A DNA stretch of 13,387 nucleotides, taken from NCBI GenBank assembly GCA_934589065.1, contig CAKTNN010000048.1, forward strand, positions 1 to 13,387. Reading direction: 5' to 3'. Shown here in pieces: positions 7,826 to 13,387 of the stretch; positions within the stretch are counted from its first letter, which is position 1, and every line of letters begins with the position of its first letter. This DNA is from an uncultured Oscillospiraceae bacterium (GTDB taxonomy: Bacteria > Bacillota > Clostridia > Oscillospirales > Oscillospiraceae). A program made the position numbers and the translations under genes. The notes below the pieces were generated by a model. The model was not told the origin of the DNA. It was given only the letters and a program-made list of their open reading frames with translations, and did not search any database.

Positions 7826-9886
7826 TCAACTCTCTTTCCCGCGGAGAAGCGTTTGCATAGTTGTGCTTTGGTTCAGATCCGCCTTGCCCGCAACGTGGTT
7901 CAGACGGATGAAAAGGGACAGGTGTACCCGCTTCTGTTCCAGCAGGCCCACGTCCCGGAAAATGTCCAGGCAGGTCAGCAGCTGCTCCAGGCTCAGCGCC
8001 TCGCCGGAGCGCCGGACGATTTTCCGGCACAGGCACAGGGGACTCTCCTGCAAAGTGCCCCCGGGTACAGAGGCAAGATAGCGCCATACACAGGCCAGGG
8101 TGGCCCGGGAGGGCAGCAGCGCCAGGGCAATCTCACGGTTCATCTGCCCTTTGCGCATGGCCTGGTAGTGGAGGACATCCATGGAGCAGGGGGCGGCGCA
8201 GGCAGGGCGGATATCCACAATGTTCATCTGCACGGAGCGCTCACCCCGGTATTCGTTGATCTGGGGGTTAAAGGCCACATCCACAATATCCCCGGGGGCA
8301 ATGGAGGCCGATTCCGGGCTGGCGGAGAAGAAAATGGCGTTCAGGGAAACCCGGCCCTTCCGCAGCCGCAGCCGGGTGTGCCGCCCGCCGCCCACGGGCT
8401 GAACCCGGTCGATGGTCAGTGCCTGCATCATTAGCGTTGGCTTGGGGCAGCCGCTTCCACAGGGCTCCAGCACCTGCAGAGATTCAATTTCCGGGATGGT
8501 GAGCATCTCCGGGGAGATGGCGCAGTCCAGCTCCAGCACCGTGCGGTGGGTCCCGTTTTCATAGTAGTCTGCCGCCATGGCGCAGATTCGGCGGCGGAAC
8601 TCCGGAATGTTTTCCTTGGAGATGGTAAAGCCTGCTGCCAGCTCATGCCCGCCGTAGCTTTCCAGCAGGGAGGAGAGCTCTGTCAGGGAGGCAAACAGGT
8701 TAAATCCGCCGTGACTGCGGGAGCTGGCCTTGCCGTGGGAGCCATCCAGGCATATTAGAAAGGCCGGGCAGGCAAATTCCTCTGCAATGCGGCTGGCAAC
8801 AATGCCTACGACGCCCTGATGCCAGCCCTCGTCTGCCAGGACGATGGCCTCCGGAGGCGCGCCCTCCGGCAGCATGGCAATGGCGGTGGAGTAGATGTCG
8901 GATTCAATCTGCTGGCGCTGACGGTTTAGCTCGCACAGCTTGGCGGCAACCTCTTTGGCGTGGTCTGCATCCTGGGTCAGGAACAGGTCTACCGCCAGAT
9001 CCACCTGACCCATGCGCCCGGCGGCGTTAATCCGGGGGGCAAGCATAAAGCCGATGGTGGTAGCGCTGATGTTCTTTTCGTCGCAGCCGCACTCGGCAAT
9101 CAGGGCGGCAAGTCCGGGGCGGGTGGTGGTGGAGAGGGCCTTCAGCCCTCGGGAGACAAACACCCGGTTTTCTCCCACCAGGGGGATGACGTCTGCAACC
9201 GTGCCCAGGCAGACCATGTCTGCGTATTCCTTCAGAACCTCCTCCGGGTTACCGGACAGGGCACAGGCAAGCTTAAAAGCAACGGCAACGCCGGAAAGAT
9301 TTTTGTGGGGATAGCCGCCGTCGGGCCGGTGGGGGTCAACCACGGCAATTGCCTGGGGCAGGCGATCCTTGCATTCGTGATGGTCGGTGATTACCAGATC
9401 CATCCCCAGGCGGCGGCATTCTTCCGCCTCTTCGATGGCGGTGATGCCGCAGTCCACGGTGATGATTAGGGCGACCCCTTCCTTTTGCAGCTGGCTCAGG
9501 GCGATGCTGTTCAGGCCGTAGCCCTCTTCCAGCCGCCCGGGGATGTAGCTGATGCAGTCGGCCCCCTGCTTGCGCAGAAAGTCGGTCAGCAGGCACGTGG
9601 CGGTAATGCCGTCTACGTCGTAGTCACCGAAAACCGCAATTTTTTCGCCCCTGGCAATGGCGGCGGCAACCCGTCCGGCAGCCAGGGCCATATCCGTCAG
9701 CAGATAGGCATCGGGCATGGGGCAATTGCAGTCCAAAAATTTGTCTGCCTGCTGAGCGTTTCCCATTCCTCTGCCCGCCAGCACCATGGCGGCAAGGGGG
9801 GAATACCCACCGGATACCAGGGCATTTACACTGCTGACGTTTGGCTGCTTCACATTCCAGATTCCGTATTTCAATTCCATACACAT
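7826..9886 (-). CDS. recJ: Single-stranded-DNA-specific 5'-3' exonuclease RecJ
   Basis: DHH-family nuclease for recombination repair and mismatch repair, 686 residues. DHH phosphoesterase motifs: GDYDVDG (87-93), VDCG (144-147), TDHHEC (167-172, the name motif) and GTVADVIPL (228-236). The linker and DHHA1 domain show RINAAGRMG (285-293), EGWHQGVVG (353-361) and GGHELAAGF (412-420). The OB-fold region and a C-terminal extension follow. All metal-binding Asp/His motifs are present. Two in-frame ATGs, at 9886 and 9880, are possible starts, and neither has a clear Shine-Dalgarno sequence; I keep the first. A good promoter lies directly upstream and would give a very short 5' leader. It is first in the cluster and abuts rel, and the apt gene frequently found between them is missing. 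Confidence 0.94.
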   Translation of the reverse strand: MCMELKYGIWNVKQPNVSSVNALVSGGYSPLAAMVLAGRGMGNAQQADKFLDCNCPMPDAYLLTDMALAAGRVAAAIARGEKIAVFGDYDVDGITATCLLTDFLRKQGADCISYIPGRLEEGYGLNSIALSQLQKEGVALIITVDCGITAIEEAEECRRLGMDLVITDHHECKDRLPQAIAVVDPHRPDGGYPHKNLSGVAVAFKLACALSGNPEEVLKEYADMVCLGTVADVIPLVGENRVFVSRGLKALSTTTRPGLAALIAECGCDEKNISATTIGFMLAPRINAAGRMGQVDLAVDLFLTQDADHAKEVAAKLCELNRQRQQIESDIYSTAIAMLPEGAPPEAIVLADEGWHQGVVGIVASRIAEEFACPAFLICLDGSHGKASSRSHGGFNLFASLTELSSLLESYGGHELAAGFTISKENIPEFRRRICAMAADYYENGTHRTVLELDCAISPEMLTIPEIESLQVLEPCGSGCPKPTLMMQALTIDRVQPVGGGRHTRLRLRKGRVSLNAIFFSASPESASIAPGDIVDVAFNPQINEYRGERSVQMNIVDIRPACAAPCSMDVLHYQAMRKGQMNREIALALLPSRATLACVWRYLASVPGGTLQESPLCLCRKIVRRSGEALSLEQLLTCLDIFRDVGLLEQKRVHLSLFIRLNHVAGKADLNQSTTMQTLLRGKES

Positions 9887-9908
9887 CCAATTAAAACATT
9901 TTCCCTAC

Positions 9909-9937
9909 ATTATATCAAAAAACTGCCCTTCGCACAA
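9909..9937 (-). promoter_or_regulatory. Sigma-A-like promoter for the recJ-rel cluster
   Basis: On the minus strand there is TTGTGC (9937-9932), a 17-base spacer and a perfect TATAAT (9914-9909). Transcription would start near 9902, leaving about 15-20 bases before the recJ ATG. This is the only strong promoter seen upstream of the seven-gene cluster, so it is the likely main promoter for recJ through the flippase gene. Confidence 0.65.
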
Positions 9938-9949
9938 TAGGCATAAGGG

Positions 9950-9978
9950 AAAAACTTCGGTATGGAAATGGGGCGAAG
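9950..9978 (-). terminator. Weak terminator candidate after the YtvI-like gene
   Basis: CTTCG (9955-9959) and CGAAG (9974-9978) can pair around a 14-base loop, and on the minus strand five T follow (9954-9950). It lies about 16 bases past the ytvI-like stop. The stem is short and the loop long, so termination would be leaky and some read-through into recJ is plausible. Confidence 0.35.
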
Positions 9979-9993
9979 ATGAATGATTGTGCC

Positions 9994-11034
9994 TTATTTT
10001 TCCTCCGGCAGGGCCTGAAAGACCGTGGCAGCCACCAGAGGAAGCAGCAGCATTCCGGCAAGACCCCAGAGACGGTAGCCGCAGTACATGGCAATCAGGG
10101 TAACAAGGGGGTCCAGACCCAGATGGCTGCCAACCAGCCGGGGCTCCAGAACCGACCGCACCAGAGCGGCACAGACATAGAGCCCCAATAGTCCCAGAGC
10201 CCGTACGGCGCCGCCTCCAAGAAGGCTCACAAGGGCCCAGGGGAGCAGCACCGTCCCTGTGCCCAGCACCGGCAGGGCATCCACAAGGGCGGTGAGCAGG
10301 GCAATCAAGGGTGCGCTGGGAATCCGCAGCAGCAGAAAGCCGCACAGCAGCAGGCAGAAGGTGACCCCCATCAGCTTAAGCTGAGAGACAAGCCACAGCT
10401 TTCCCGCAAAGCCCAGCTTTTTCAGGGTGCGCCCCCAGCGCTCCAACCGTTCCGGAGAAATTTTGGTATGGATCCACCCCCGCAGAAAGGAGAGTCTGGT
10501 GCAGATCAGATACCCGGAAATCAGGGCCGTGCCCAGGGTAATGGCCCCCTGGGGCAGCCGGGTCAGCAGGCTGCCTGCGGTGCCCAGGGCAAAGCTGCTG
10601 GCCTTGGACAGGAGCGCGGTGCCGCCGGAAAAAAGCTCCGTCACTGCCTCCTGATACCCGGCCCGCAGCCCCTGGGGAAGGCCGGAATCCAGATTCAGCA
10701 GCCATTTTTCCAGCAGCAAGACACCGGACTGAGCCTTTTGCAGAATGGACGGCAGGGCGTGGGTCAGCAGGGGAAGCTGGGATACTGCCAGGGCAGCCGC
10801 CAGCAGAGCCAGCAGTCCCAGCCCGGCAACCAAAGCGCTGAGGGCCAGGGCACAGGCCATTGCCTTGGGAAGGCGGCACCGGCGCGTCAGAAAAAGAGCC
10901 GCCGGTTCTGCCGCCAGAGCCAAAGCAGCCCCCAGAAAAAATGGCATCAGCAGGGGCAGCACCAGCTTCAGCCCCAGCCAGAGCAGGACCAGGGCAAGGG
11001 AAAAAATCAAAGAGCGTTTAACGGAATGTGTCAT
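9994..11034 (-). CDS. ytvI: AI-2E transporter family membrane protein, YtvI-like
   Basis: Integral membrane protein of the AI-2E/YdiK/YtvI superfamily, 346 residues, close to the usual 350-370. The N-terminal pair of hydrophobic segments (about 8-48) is followed by another (about 58-84), an amphipathic region (about 90-160), and a cluster of C-terminal segments. The family signature is in the C-terminal half: ALVDALPVLGTGTVLLPWAL (249-268) and EPRLVGSHLGLDPLVTLIAM (297-316), both typical of YtvI-type proteins. The start at 11034 follows AAAGGAG. YtvI is named as a sporulation-associated membrane protein in Bacillus; no transport substrate is established for this branch. The gene is separated from recJ by a 107-base gap with its own promoter, so it is probably a separate unit. 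I saw no convincing promoter for it. Confidence 0.8.
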   Translation of the reverse strand: MTHSVKRSLIFSLALVLLWLGLKLVLPLLMPFFLGAALALAAEPAALFLTRRCRLPKAMACALALSALVAGLGLLALLAAALAVSQLPLLTHALPSILQKAQSGVLLLEKWLLNLDSGLPQGLRAGYQEAVTELFSGGTALLSKASSFALGTAGSLLTRLPQGAITLGTALISGYLICTRLSFLRGWIHTKISPERLERWGRTLKKLGFAGKLWLVSQLKLMGVTFCLLLCGFLLLRIPSAPLIALLTALVDALPVLGTGTVLLPWALVSLLGGGAVRALGLLGLYVCAALVRSVLEPRLVGSHLGLDPLVTLIAMYCGYRLWGLAGMLLLPLVAATVFQALPEEK

Positions 11035-11093
11035 ACAGACTCCTTTGGTGGGAAAATAGCGGGCAGAATTGTGAAAAGAAACAGGAAATGGGC

Positions 11094-11121
11094 TTGCTTT
11101 TTCTTAAAACTATGTTACAAT
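11094..11121 (+). promoter_or_regulatory. Sigma-A-like promoter of the HTH-ACT gene
   Basis: TTGCTT (11094-11099), a 16-base spacer and TACAAT (11116-11121) lie 60 bases before the ATG. Predicted transcription starts near 11128, giving a leader of about 53 bases. The -10 is embedded in a perfect palindrome listed separately. Confidence 0.6.
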
Positions 11122-11126
11122 GTAAC
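11114..11126. promoter_or_regulatory. Perfect palindrome over the -10, candidate operator
   Basis: GTTACA-A-TGTAAC is a perfect 6-1-6 inverted repeat that covers the -10 hexamer. A protein bound here would block RNA polymerase. The adjacent gene encodes a small protein with an HTH-like segment and an ACT domain, a reasonable candidate for the binder. No second copy was noticed in the window. Confidence 0.4.
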
Positions 11127-11180
11127 CGGATCATGAACAGTTGTGCGTCATGTGAGCGCATGCAATACAGGAGGCCGTAT

Positions 11181-11621
11181 ATGTCCAATAAACCGCAGTA
11201 CTACATCGTCGAGGCATCTGCCCTGCCGGAGGTTTTTCTCAAGGTGGCAGAAACCAAGCGACTGCTCTCTACCGGTGAAGCAACCACAGTCAACGAAGCA
11301 ACCCGCATGACGGATATCAGCCGCAGTGCGTTTTATAAATACCGGGATGCCGTGATGCCCTTTCAGAACATGATGATGGGCCGGATCATAACTTTCCAGC
11401 TGCTGCTGCACGATGAGGCAGGCCTGCTGTCGGAAATCCTTCTGGTATTTGCCGAGGCCAATGCCAATATTATTACCATCAATTCCATTGTTCCCACCAA
11501 CGGCACGGCGGTGGTTACCATCTCCGCGGAGACCATGGATTTGAATCTGCCCCTGGAAGAGCTGATGCAGAAGCTGAACAATACCCACGGTGTTGTGAAA
11601 GCAGACGTTCTGGCAGGCTAA
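11181..11621 (+). CDS. PheB-like (UPF0735) ACT domain protein with N-terminal HTH-like segment
   Basis: A 146-residue cytoplasmic protein of the PheB/UPF0735 family. Residues 35-58 (TTVNEATRMTDISRSAFYKY and following) look like a helix-turn-helix, and residues about 69-145 form one ACT domain with the DEAGLLSEIL loop (78-87) where amino-acid ligands usually bind. ACT domains typically sense amino acids. B. subtilis PheB was once linked to chorismate mutase, but no such catalytic residues are evident, so a regulatory role is more likely. The start is the ATG at 11181, with AGGAGG seven bases upstream; a longer in-frame reading from 11028 covers the promoter and is rejected. The gene is monocistronic, with its own promoter and a strong terminator. 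The neighbouring aspartate kinase lacks ACT domains, and related proteins in Clostridia often sit near aspartate-family genes, which hints at that pathway. Confidence 0.88.
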   Translation: MSNKPQYYIVEASALPEVFLKVAETKRLLSTGEATTVNEATRMTDISRSAFYKYRDAVMPFQNMMMGRIITFQLLLHDEAGLLSEILLVFAEANANIITINSIVPTNGTAVVTISAETMDLNLPLEELMQKLNNTHGVVKADVLAG

Positions 11622-11634
11622 AAGCATATTTCCC

Positions 11635-11661
11635 AAACCGCCCCTTATGTGGGCGGTTTTT
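11635..11661 (+). terminator. Strong rho-independent terminator of the HTH-ACT gene
   Basis: AAACCGCCC (11635-11643) and GGGCGGTTT (11651-11659) form a perfect 9-base-pair stem around a 7-base loop, ending in five T (11657-11661). It lies 13 bases past the stop codon and isolates the gene from the aspartate kinase downstream. Confidence 0.92.
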
Positions 11662-11699
11662 CGGTTTCTCGGAAAAGCCTGCAAGGGGATGATAGCCTC

Positions 11700-11773
11700 A
11701 AAAACGGGGATTGCCACACCAGTCTTCGGACTGGTTCGCAATGACAGGCCGTTTTTCTAGCAGCCCCGTTTTT
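11700..11773. repeat. Nested intergenic palindrome (REP/MITE-like), with alternative 3' arms
   Basis: Three nested inverted pairs are visible. ACCAGTC (11718-11724) pairs with GACTGGT (11729-11735) around a TTCG loop. ATTGC (11710-11714) pairs with GCAAT (11738-11742). AAAAACGG (11700-11707) pairs with CCGTTTTT (11749-11756). A second downstream arm, CCCCGTTTTT (11764-11773), is fully complementary to AAAAACGGGG (11700-11709) and competes with the first. T-runs follow both arms on the plus strand, so the structure could also terminate transcription. Its architecture resembles the short dispersed palindromes found in intergenic regions of many Clostridia. One window cannot show whether it is repeated. 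It fills most of the space between the two terminator-separated genes. Confidence 0.6.
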
Positions 11774-11801
11774 TGAACCAATCGGCAGGAAGGGACATAT
11801 C
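11773..11801 (+). promoter_or_regulatory. Weak promoter candidate for aspartate kinase
   Basis: TTGAAC (11773-11778) is followed after 17 bases by CATATC (11796-11801), a poor -10. It is the best match between the palindrome and the kinase start, and a promoter is needed here because a strong terminator lies upstream. Its position directly after the palindrome's second 3' arm is notable. Confidence 0.25.
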
Positions 11802-11822
11802 CTGACAGTGGAGGGATGCTGG

Positions 11823-12545
11823 ATGCTGATTGTTCAGAAATACGGAGGCACATCCCTGGGGGACGAGGGGCGGCTTTTGCGGGCCGCCAGGAGGATCACG
11901 GCCCTGGCCCGGCAGGGAACCGGGGTGGTGGCGGTGGTTTCCGCCCAGGGTAACACCACAGACGAGATGATCGCCAAGGCCGCCAGGGTCAACCCCAGGG
12001 GAGCCCTGGGGGAAATGGATGCCTATCTGGCAGCCGGAGAGCAGATGAGCGCGGCGCTGCTGGCAATGACCGTCGGGGCTCTGGGGTGGAGCGCCGTGAG
12101 CATGACGGGATGGCAGGCGGGAATCCATACGGACGGCTTTTTCGGAGCGGCCCGGATTACCCGCGTAGACCCGGAGCCAATCCAAAAAGAGCTGGAAAAA
12201 GGAAACATTGTGGTAGTGGCGGGCTTCCAGGGGGTTACGGACGAGGGAAGAATTACCACCCTTGGCAGAGGCGGCTCGGATACCACGGCGGTTGCCCTGG
12301 CGGCGGCCCTGGGGGCGGAGCGATGCCAGATCTTTACGGATGTGGACGGGGTTTATGACCGGGACCCCCGGCGCTATCCCGATGCCACCCGGTTTGGACG
12401 CATCGGCTATGAGCGGATGCTCTCCATGGCAAGAAGCGGCGCCCAGGTGCTCCATGACCGGTGCATCGAGCTTGCACGGGATAAGGGCATTCGTCTGGAA
12501 GTGCTCTCCGCCCTGGAAGATGGCCCCGGAACCATTGTGGGATAA
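11823..12545 (+). CDS. Aspartate kinase, catalytic domain only (no ACT domains)
   Basis: Phosphorylates aspartate to 4-phospho-aspartate, the first step to lysine, diaminopimelate, threonine and methionine. The protein has 240 residues and all amino-acid-kinase motifs: KYGGTS (6-11), VVSAQGNTTD (38-47), AAGEQMS (70-76), GFQG (134-137), TLGRGGSDTTA (146-156) and FTDVDGVYDRDPR (171-183). Ordinary aspartokinases have about 400 or more residues with two C-terminal ACT domains for feedback control. This one stops right after the catalytic core, at GPGTIVG. No frame downstream carries ACT-like sequence, so it is not a simple frameshift. The start is the ATG at 11823 with GGAGGG seven bases upstream; an in-frame GTG at 11808 overlaps that ribosome site and is rejected. 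Regulation may come from elsewhere, for example the separate ACT protein upstream, but this is inference. Confidence 0.88.
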   Translation: MLIVQKYGGTSLGDEGRLLRAARRITALARQGTGVVAVVSAQGNTTDEMIAKAARVNPRGALGEMDAYLAAGEQMSAALLAMTVGALGWSAVSMTGWQAGIHTDGFFGAARITRVDPEPIQKELEKGNIVVVAGFQGVTDEGRITTLGRGGSDTTAVALAAALGAERCQIFTDVDGVYDRDPRRYPDATRFGRIGYERMLSMARSGAQVLHDRCIELARDKGIRLEVLSALEDGPGTIVG

Positions 12546-12580
12546 GCATAAATCTCCCCCAAAAAGGTGTATGCTATTCC

Positions 12581-12603
12581 GGAGAAAAAAGAATTTTTTC
12601 TTC
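12581..12603 (+). other. A/T-rich inverted repeat: UP element and/or weak aspartokinase terminator
   Basis: AGAAAAAA (12583-12590) and TTTTTTCT (12594-12601) form an A/T stem with a three-base loop directly upstream of the infC -35. Phased A/T tracts in this position usually act as an UP element that boosts strong promoters. As RNA it could also end transcripts from the aspartate kinase gene, but the stem has little GC. Confidence 0.4.
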
Positions 12604-12632
12604 TTGACAACAGGGGAAAGATGTGTTAAAAT
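12604..12632 (+). promoter_or_regulatory. Strong sigma-A promoter of the infC operon
   Basis: A perfect TTGACA (12604-12609), an ideal 17-base spacer and TAAAAT (12627-12632) are preceded by an A/T-rich stretch. Transcription should begin near 12639-12640. This is the best promoter in the window, as expected for a ribosomal-protein operon. Confidence 0.85.
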
Positions 12633-12639
12633 TTCCAGG

Positions 12640-12782
12640 TAAATCAAGAAGGCTGAACATCCGCCTCACCGTAAGCAAAAGCAAAACGGTCTATTCCACA
12701 AAAAATCCCATGGGGGCTGTTGTGCGAGTACGCGGATGCTTTGGCATCCGCTTTTTTGTTATTTGTTTTGGAGGTGCTTACC
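12640..12782 (+). promoter_or_regulatory. infC operon leader with terminator/antiterminator switch, L20-leader-like
   Basis: The leader of about 143 nt holds CATCCGC at 12658-12664. This is identical to the 3' arm of the downstream terminator (12745-12751), and both can pair with GCGGATG at 12732-12738, so the two folds exclude each other. The long-range helix can continue with CTC (12665-12667) to GAG (12726-12728) past a three-base bulge. It encloses a hairpin formed by ACCGT (12668-12672) and ACGGT (12686-12690). In Firmicutes, infC-rpmI-rplT is commonly controlled by ribosomal protein L20 binding a leader that mimics its 23S site and causing premature termination. Position, size and architecture fit that class, but I cannot run the covariance model. 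Confidence 0.7.
12732..12757 (+). terminator. Leader attenuator terminator upstream of infC
   Basis: GCGGATGC (12732-12739) and GCATCCGC (12744-12751) form a perfect 8-base-pair GC-rich stem with a TTTG loop, followed by six T (12752-12757). It lies 25 bases before the infC start and downstream of its promoter, so it must be conditional for the operon to be expressed. Confidence 0.88.
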
Positions 12783-13301
12783 ATCGCAAAGTTAGACCAT
12801 CAGCTTAATGAGGAAATCCGGGACAAGGAAATCCGGCTTATCGGCGCCGACGGCGCTCAGCTGGGAATCGTGTCTGCGGCCCAGGCCAATGCCATGGCGG
12901 AAGAGCAGGGTATGGATCTTGTTAAGATCTCTCCCAACGCCGTCCCCCCTGTGTGCAAGATTATGGATTATTCCAAGTTCTGCTTCGATCAGAAGAAGCG
13001 GGAGAAGGAAGCCAGAAAGAATCAGCGGGTCGTAGAGGTCAAGGAGATTCGCATGAGCCCCAGCATCGACACCAACGATCTCAATACCAAGGTCAAGGCT
13101 GCCCAGAAGTTCCTGGCAGACGGCAACCGGGTGAAGGTCAGTGTCCGCTTCCGCGGCAGAGAGATGGCACACACCAATCTGGGCGAGAAGCTGCTGATGG
13201 ACTTTGCCGATGCCTGCGCAGAGGTTGCTTCCATGGAGAAGAATCCGAAGCTGGAAGGCCGCTTTATGGCGATGTTCCTGACCCCCAAGAATAGCAAGTA
13301 A
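12783..13301 (+). CDS. infC: Translation initiation factor IF-3, AUC start
   Basis: IF-3 binds the 30S subunit, checks the start codon-initiator tRNA pair and prevents early 50S joining. The 172 residues match the family. N-terminal domain: LNEEIRDKEIRLIGADGAQLG, then VPPVCKIMDYSKFCFDQKK. The helical linker rich in Lys/Glu/Arg leads to the C-terminal domain with VKEIRMSPSIDTNDL, VKVSVRFRGREM and NPKLEGRFMAMFL. No ATG lies near the homologous N-terminus. GGAGG at 12770-12774 has ideal spacing to ATC at 12783-12785, followed by AKLDHQLNEEIR. The in-frame TTG (12768) and GTG (12774) sit in or at the ribosome site. A rare AUU/AUC start is a known infC feature that lets IF-3 repress its own synthesis. 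The protein would begin with Met. Confidence 0.93.
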   Translation: MAKLDHQLNEEIRDKEIRLIGADGAQLGIVSAAQANAMAEEQGMDLVKISPNAVPPVCKIMDYSKFCFDQKKREKEARKNQRVVEVKEIRMSPSIDTNDLNTKVKAAQKFLADGNRVKVSVRFRGREMAHTNLGEKLLMDFADACAEVASMEKNPKLEGRFMAMFLTPKNSK

Positions 13302-13337
13302 GTTTTTACGACACAAGATACGGAAGGAGAACTACCT

Positions 13338-13387
13338 ATGCCCAAGCTGAAAACCCATAGCGGTGCAAAGAAGAGATTCAACCTGAC
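13338..13387 (+). CDS. rpmI: 50S ribosomal protein bL35, N-terminal part (runs off the window)
   Basis: The first 16 codons, MPKLKTHSGAKKRFNL, match the highly conserved start of bL35, and the gene is cut by the window end. AAGGAG (13324-13329) gives an ideal ribosome site 8 bases before the ATG. It follows infC by 36 bases, the standard infC-rpmI-rplT order, so rplT (bL20, the probable leader-binding regulator) is expected just outside. Confidence 0.93.
   Translation, partial: MPKLKTHSGAKKRFNL

Noticed and set aside
11028..11180. N-terminal extension of the HTH-ACT protein
   Set aside because: It would be translated across the promoter and palindrome. The ATG at 11181 has an ideal AGGAGG and matches the family's N-terminus.
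12546..12603. Frameshifted remnant of aspartokinase ACT domains
   Set aside because: Only about 60 bases separate the stop from the infC promoter, and no frame encodes ACT-like sequence, so the short form is not a simple frameshift in this window.
11757..12647. Minus-strand open frame of 296 codons over the aspartate kinase
   Set aside because: Antisense to conserved kinase motifs and running through the infC promoter; no ribosome site.
1..13387. CRISPR array, tRNA/rRNA genes, insertion sequences, toxin-antitoxin or defence genes
   Set aside because: No regularly spaced repeats, RNA-gene signatures, transposase motifs or defence-type domains were found on either strand.

Overview
The window reads as chromosomal housekeeping DNA from a GC-rich Clostridia-type Firmicute, most likely an anaerobic gut lineage of the Oscillospirales. 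The grounds are the gene set and order (recJ-rel-dtd-MBL hydrolase-hemZ on one strand, infC-rpmI on the other), AGGAGG-type ribosome sites throughout, sigma-A-like promoters, a YtvI-type and a SpoVB/MurJ-type membrane protein as found in endospore formers, and a PheB-type ACT protein. The taxonomic assignment is inference. No phage, transposase, CRISPR, tRNA or rRNA was seen, and no stretch over 300 bases lacks a gene.

Left three quarters (1-11034, minus strand, read right to left). A YtvI-like AI-2E-family membrane protein comes first. A 107-base gap follows, with a weak terminator and a good promoter, and then a tight cluster: recJ, rel ((p)ppGpp synthetase/hydrolase), dtd (D-aminoacyl-tRNA deacylase), a glyoxalase-II-like metallo-beta-lactamase-fold hydrolase, hemZ (radical SAM), an amidohydrolase of the SAH/MTA deaminase type, and a MurJ/SpoVB-type flippase. 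Gaps are 10-55 bases, with one 11-base overlap. The cluster ends at a hairpin/T-tract terminator at the left edge. It joins DNA repair, stringent response, translation quality control and small-molecule detoxification, a linkage common in Firmicutes. The apt gene often found between recJ and rel is absent.

Right quarter (11035-13387, plus strand). Three units lie here. First, a small HTH-plus-ACT (PheB/UPF0735) gene has its own promoter, a perfect palindrome over the -10 and a strong terminator. Second, an aspartate kinase consists of the catalytic domain only, without the usual C-terminal ACT domains, and is preceded by a nested palindromic intergenic element. Third, the infC-rpmI-(rplT) operon begins, with a consensus promoter, a leader of about 143 nt that contains an intrinsic terminator and a competing antiterminator arm (L20-leader-like), and an infC that appears to start at AUC.

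No clearly new multi-gene system is visible. The observations most worth a second look are the possible self-regulated HTH-ACT gene, the ACT-less aspartokinase close to a free-standing ACT protein, the amidohydrolase missing a normally conserved active-site histidine, the nested palindrome with two competing 3' arms, and the infC leader switch.
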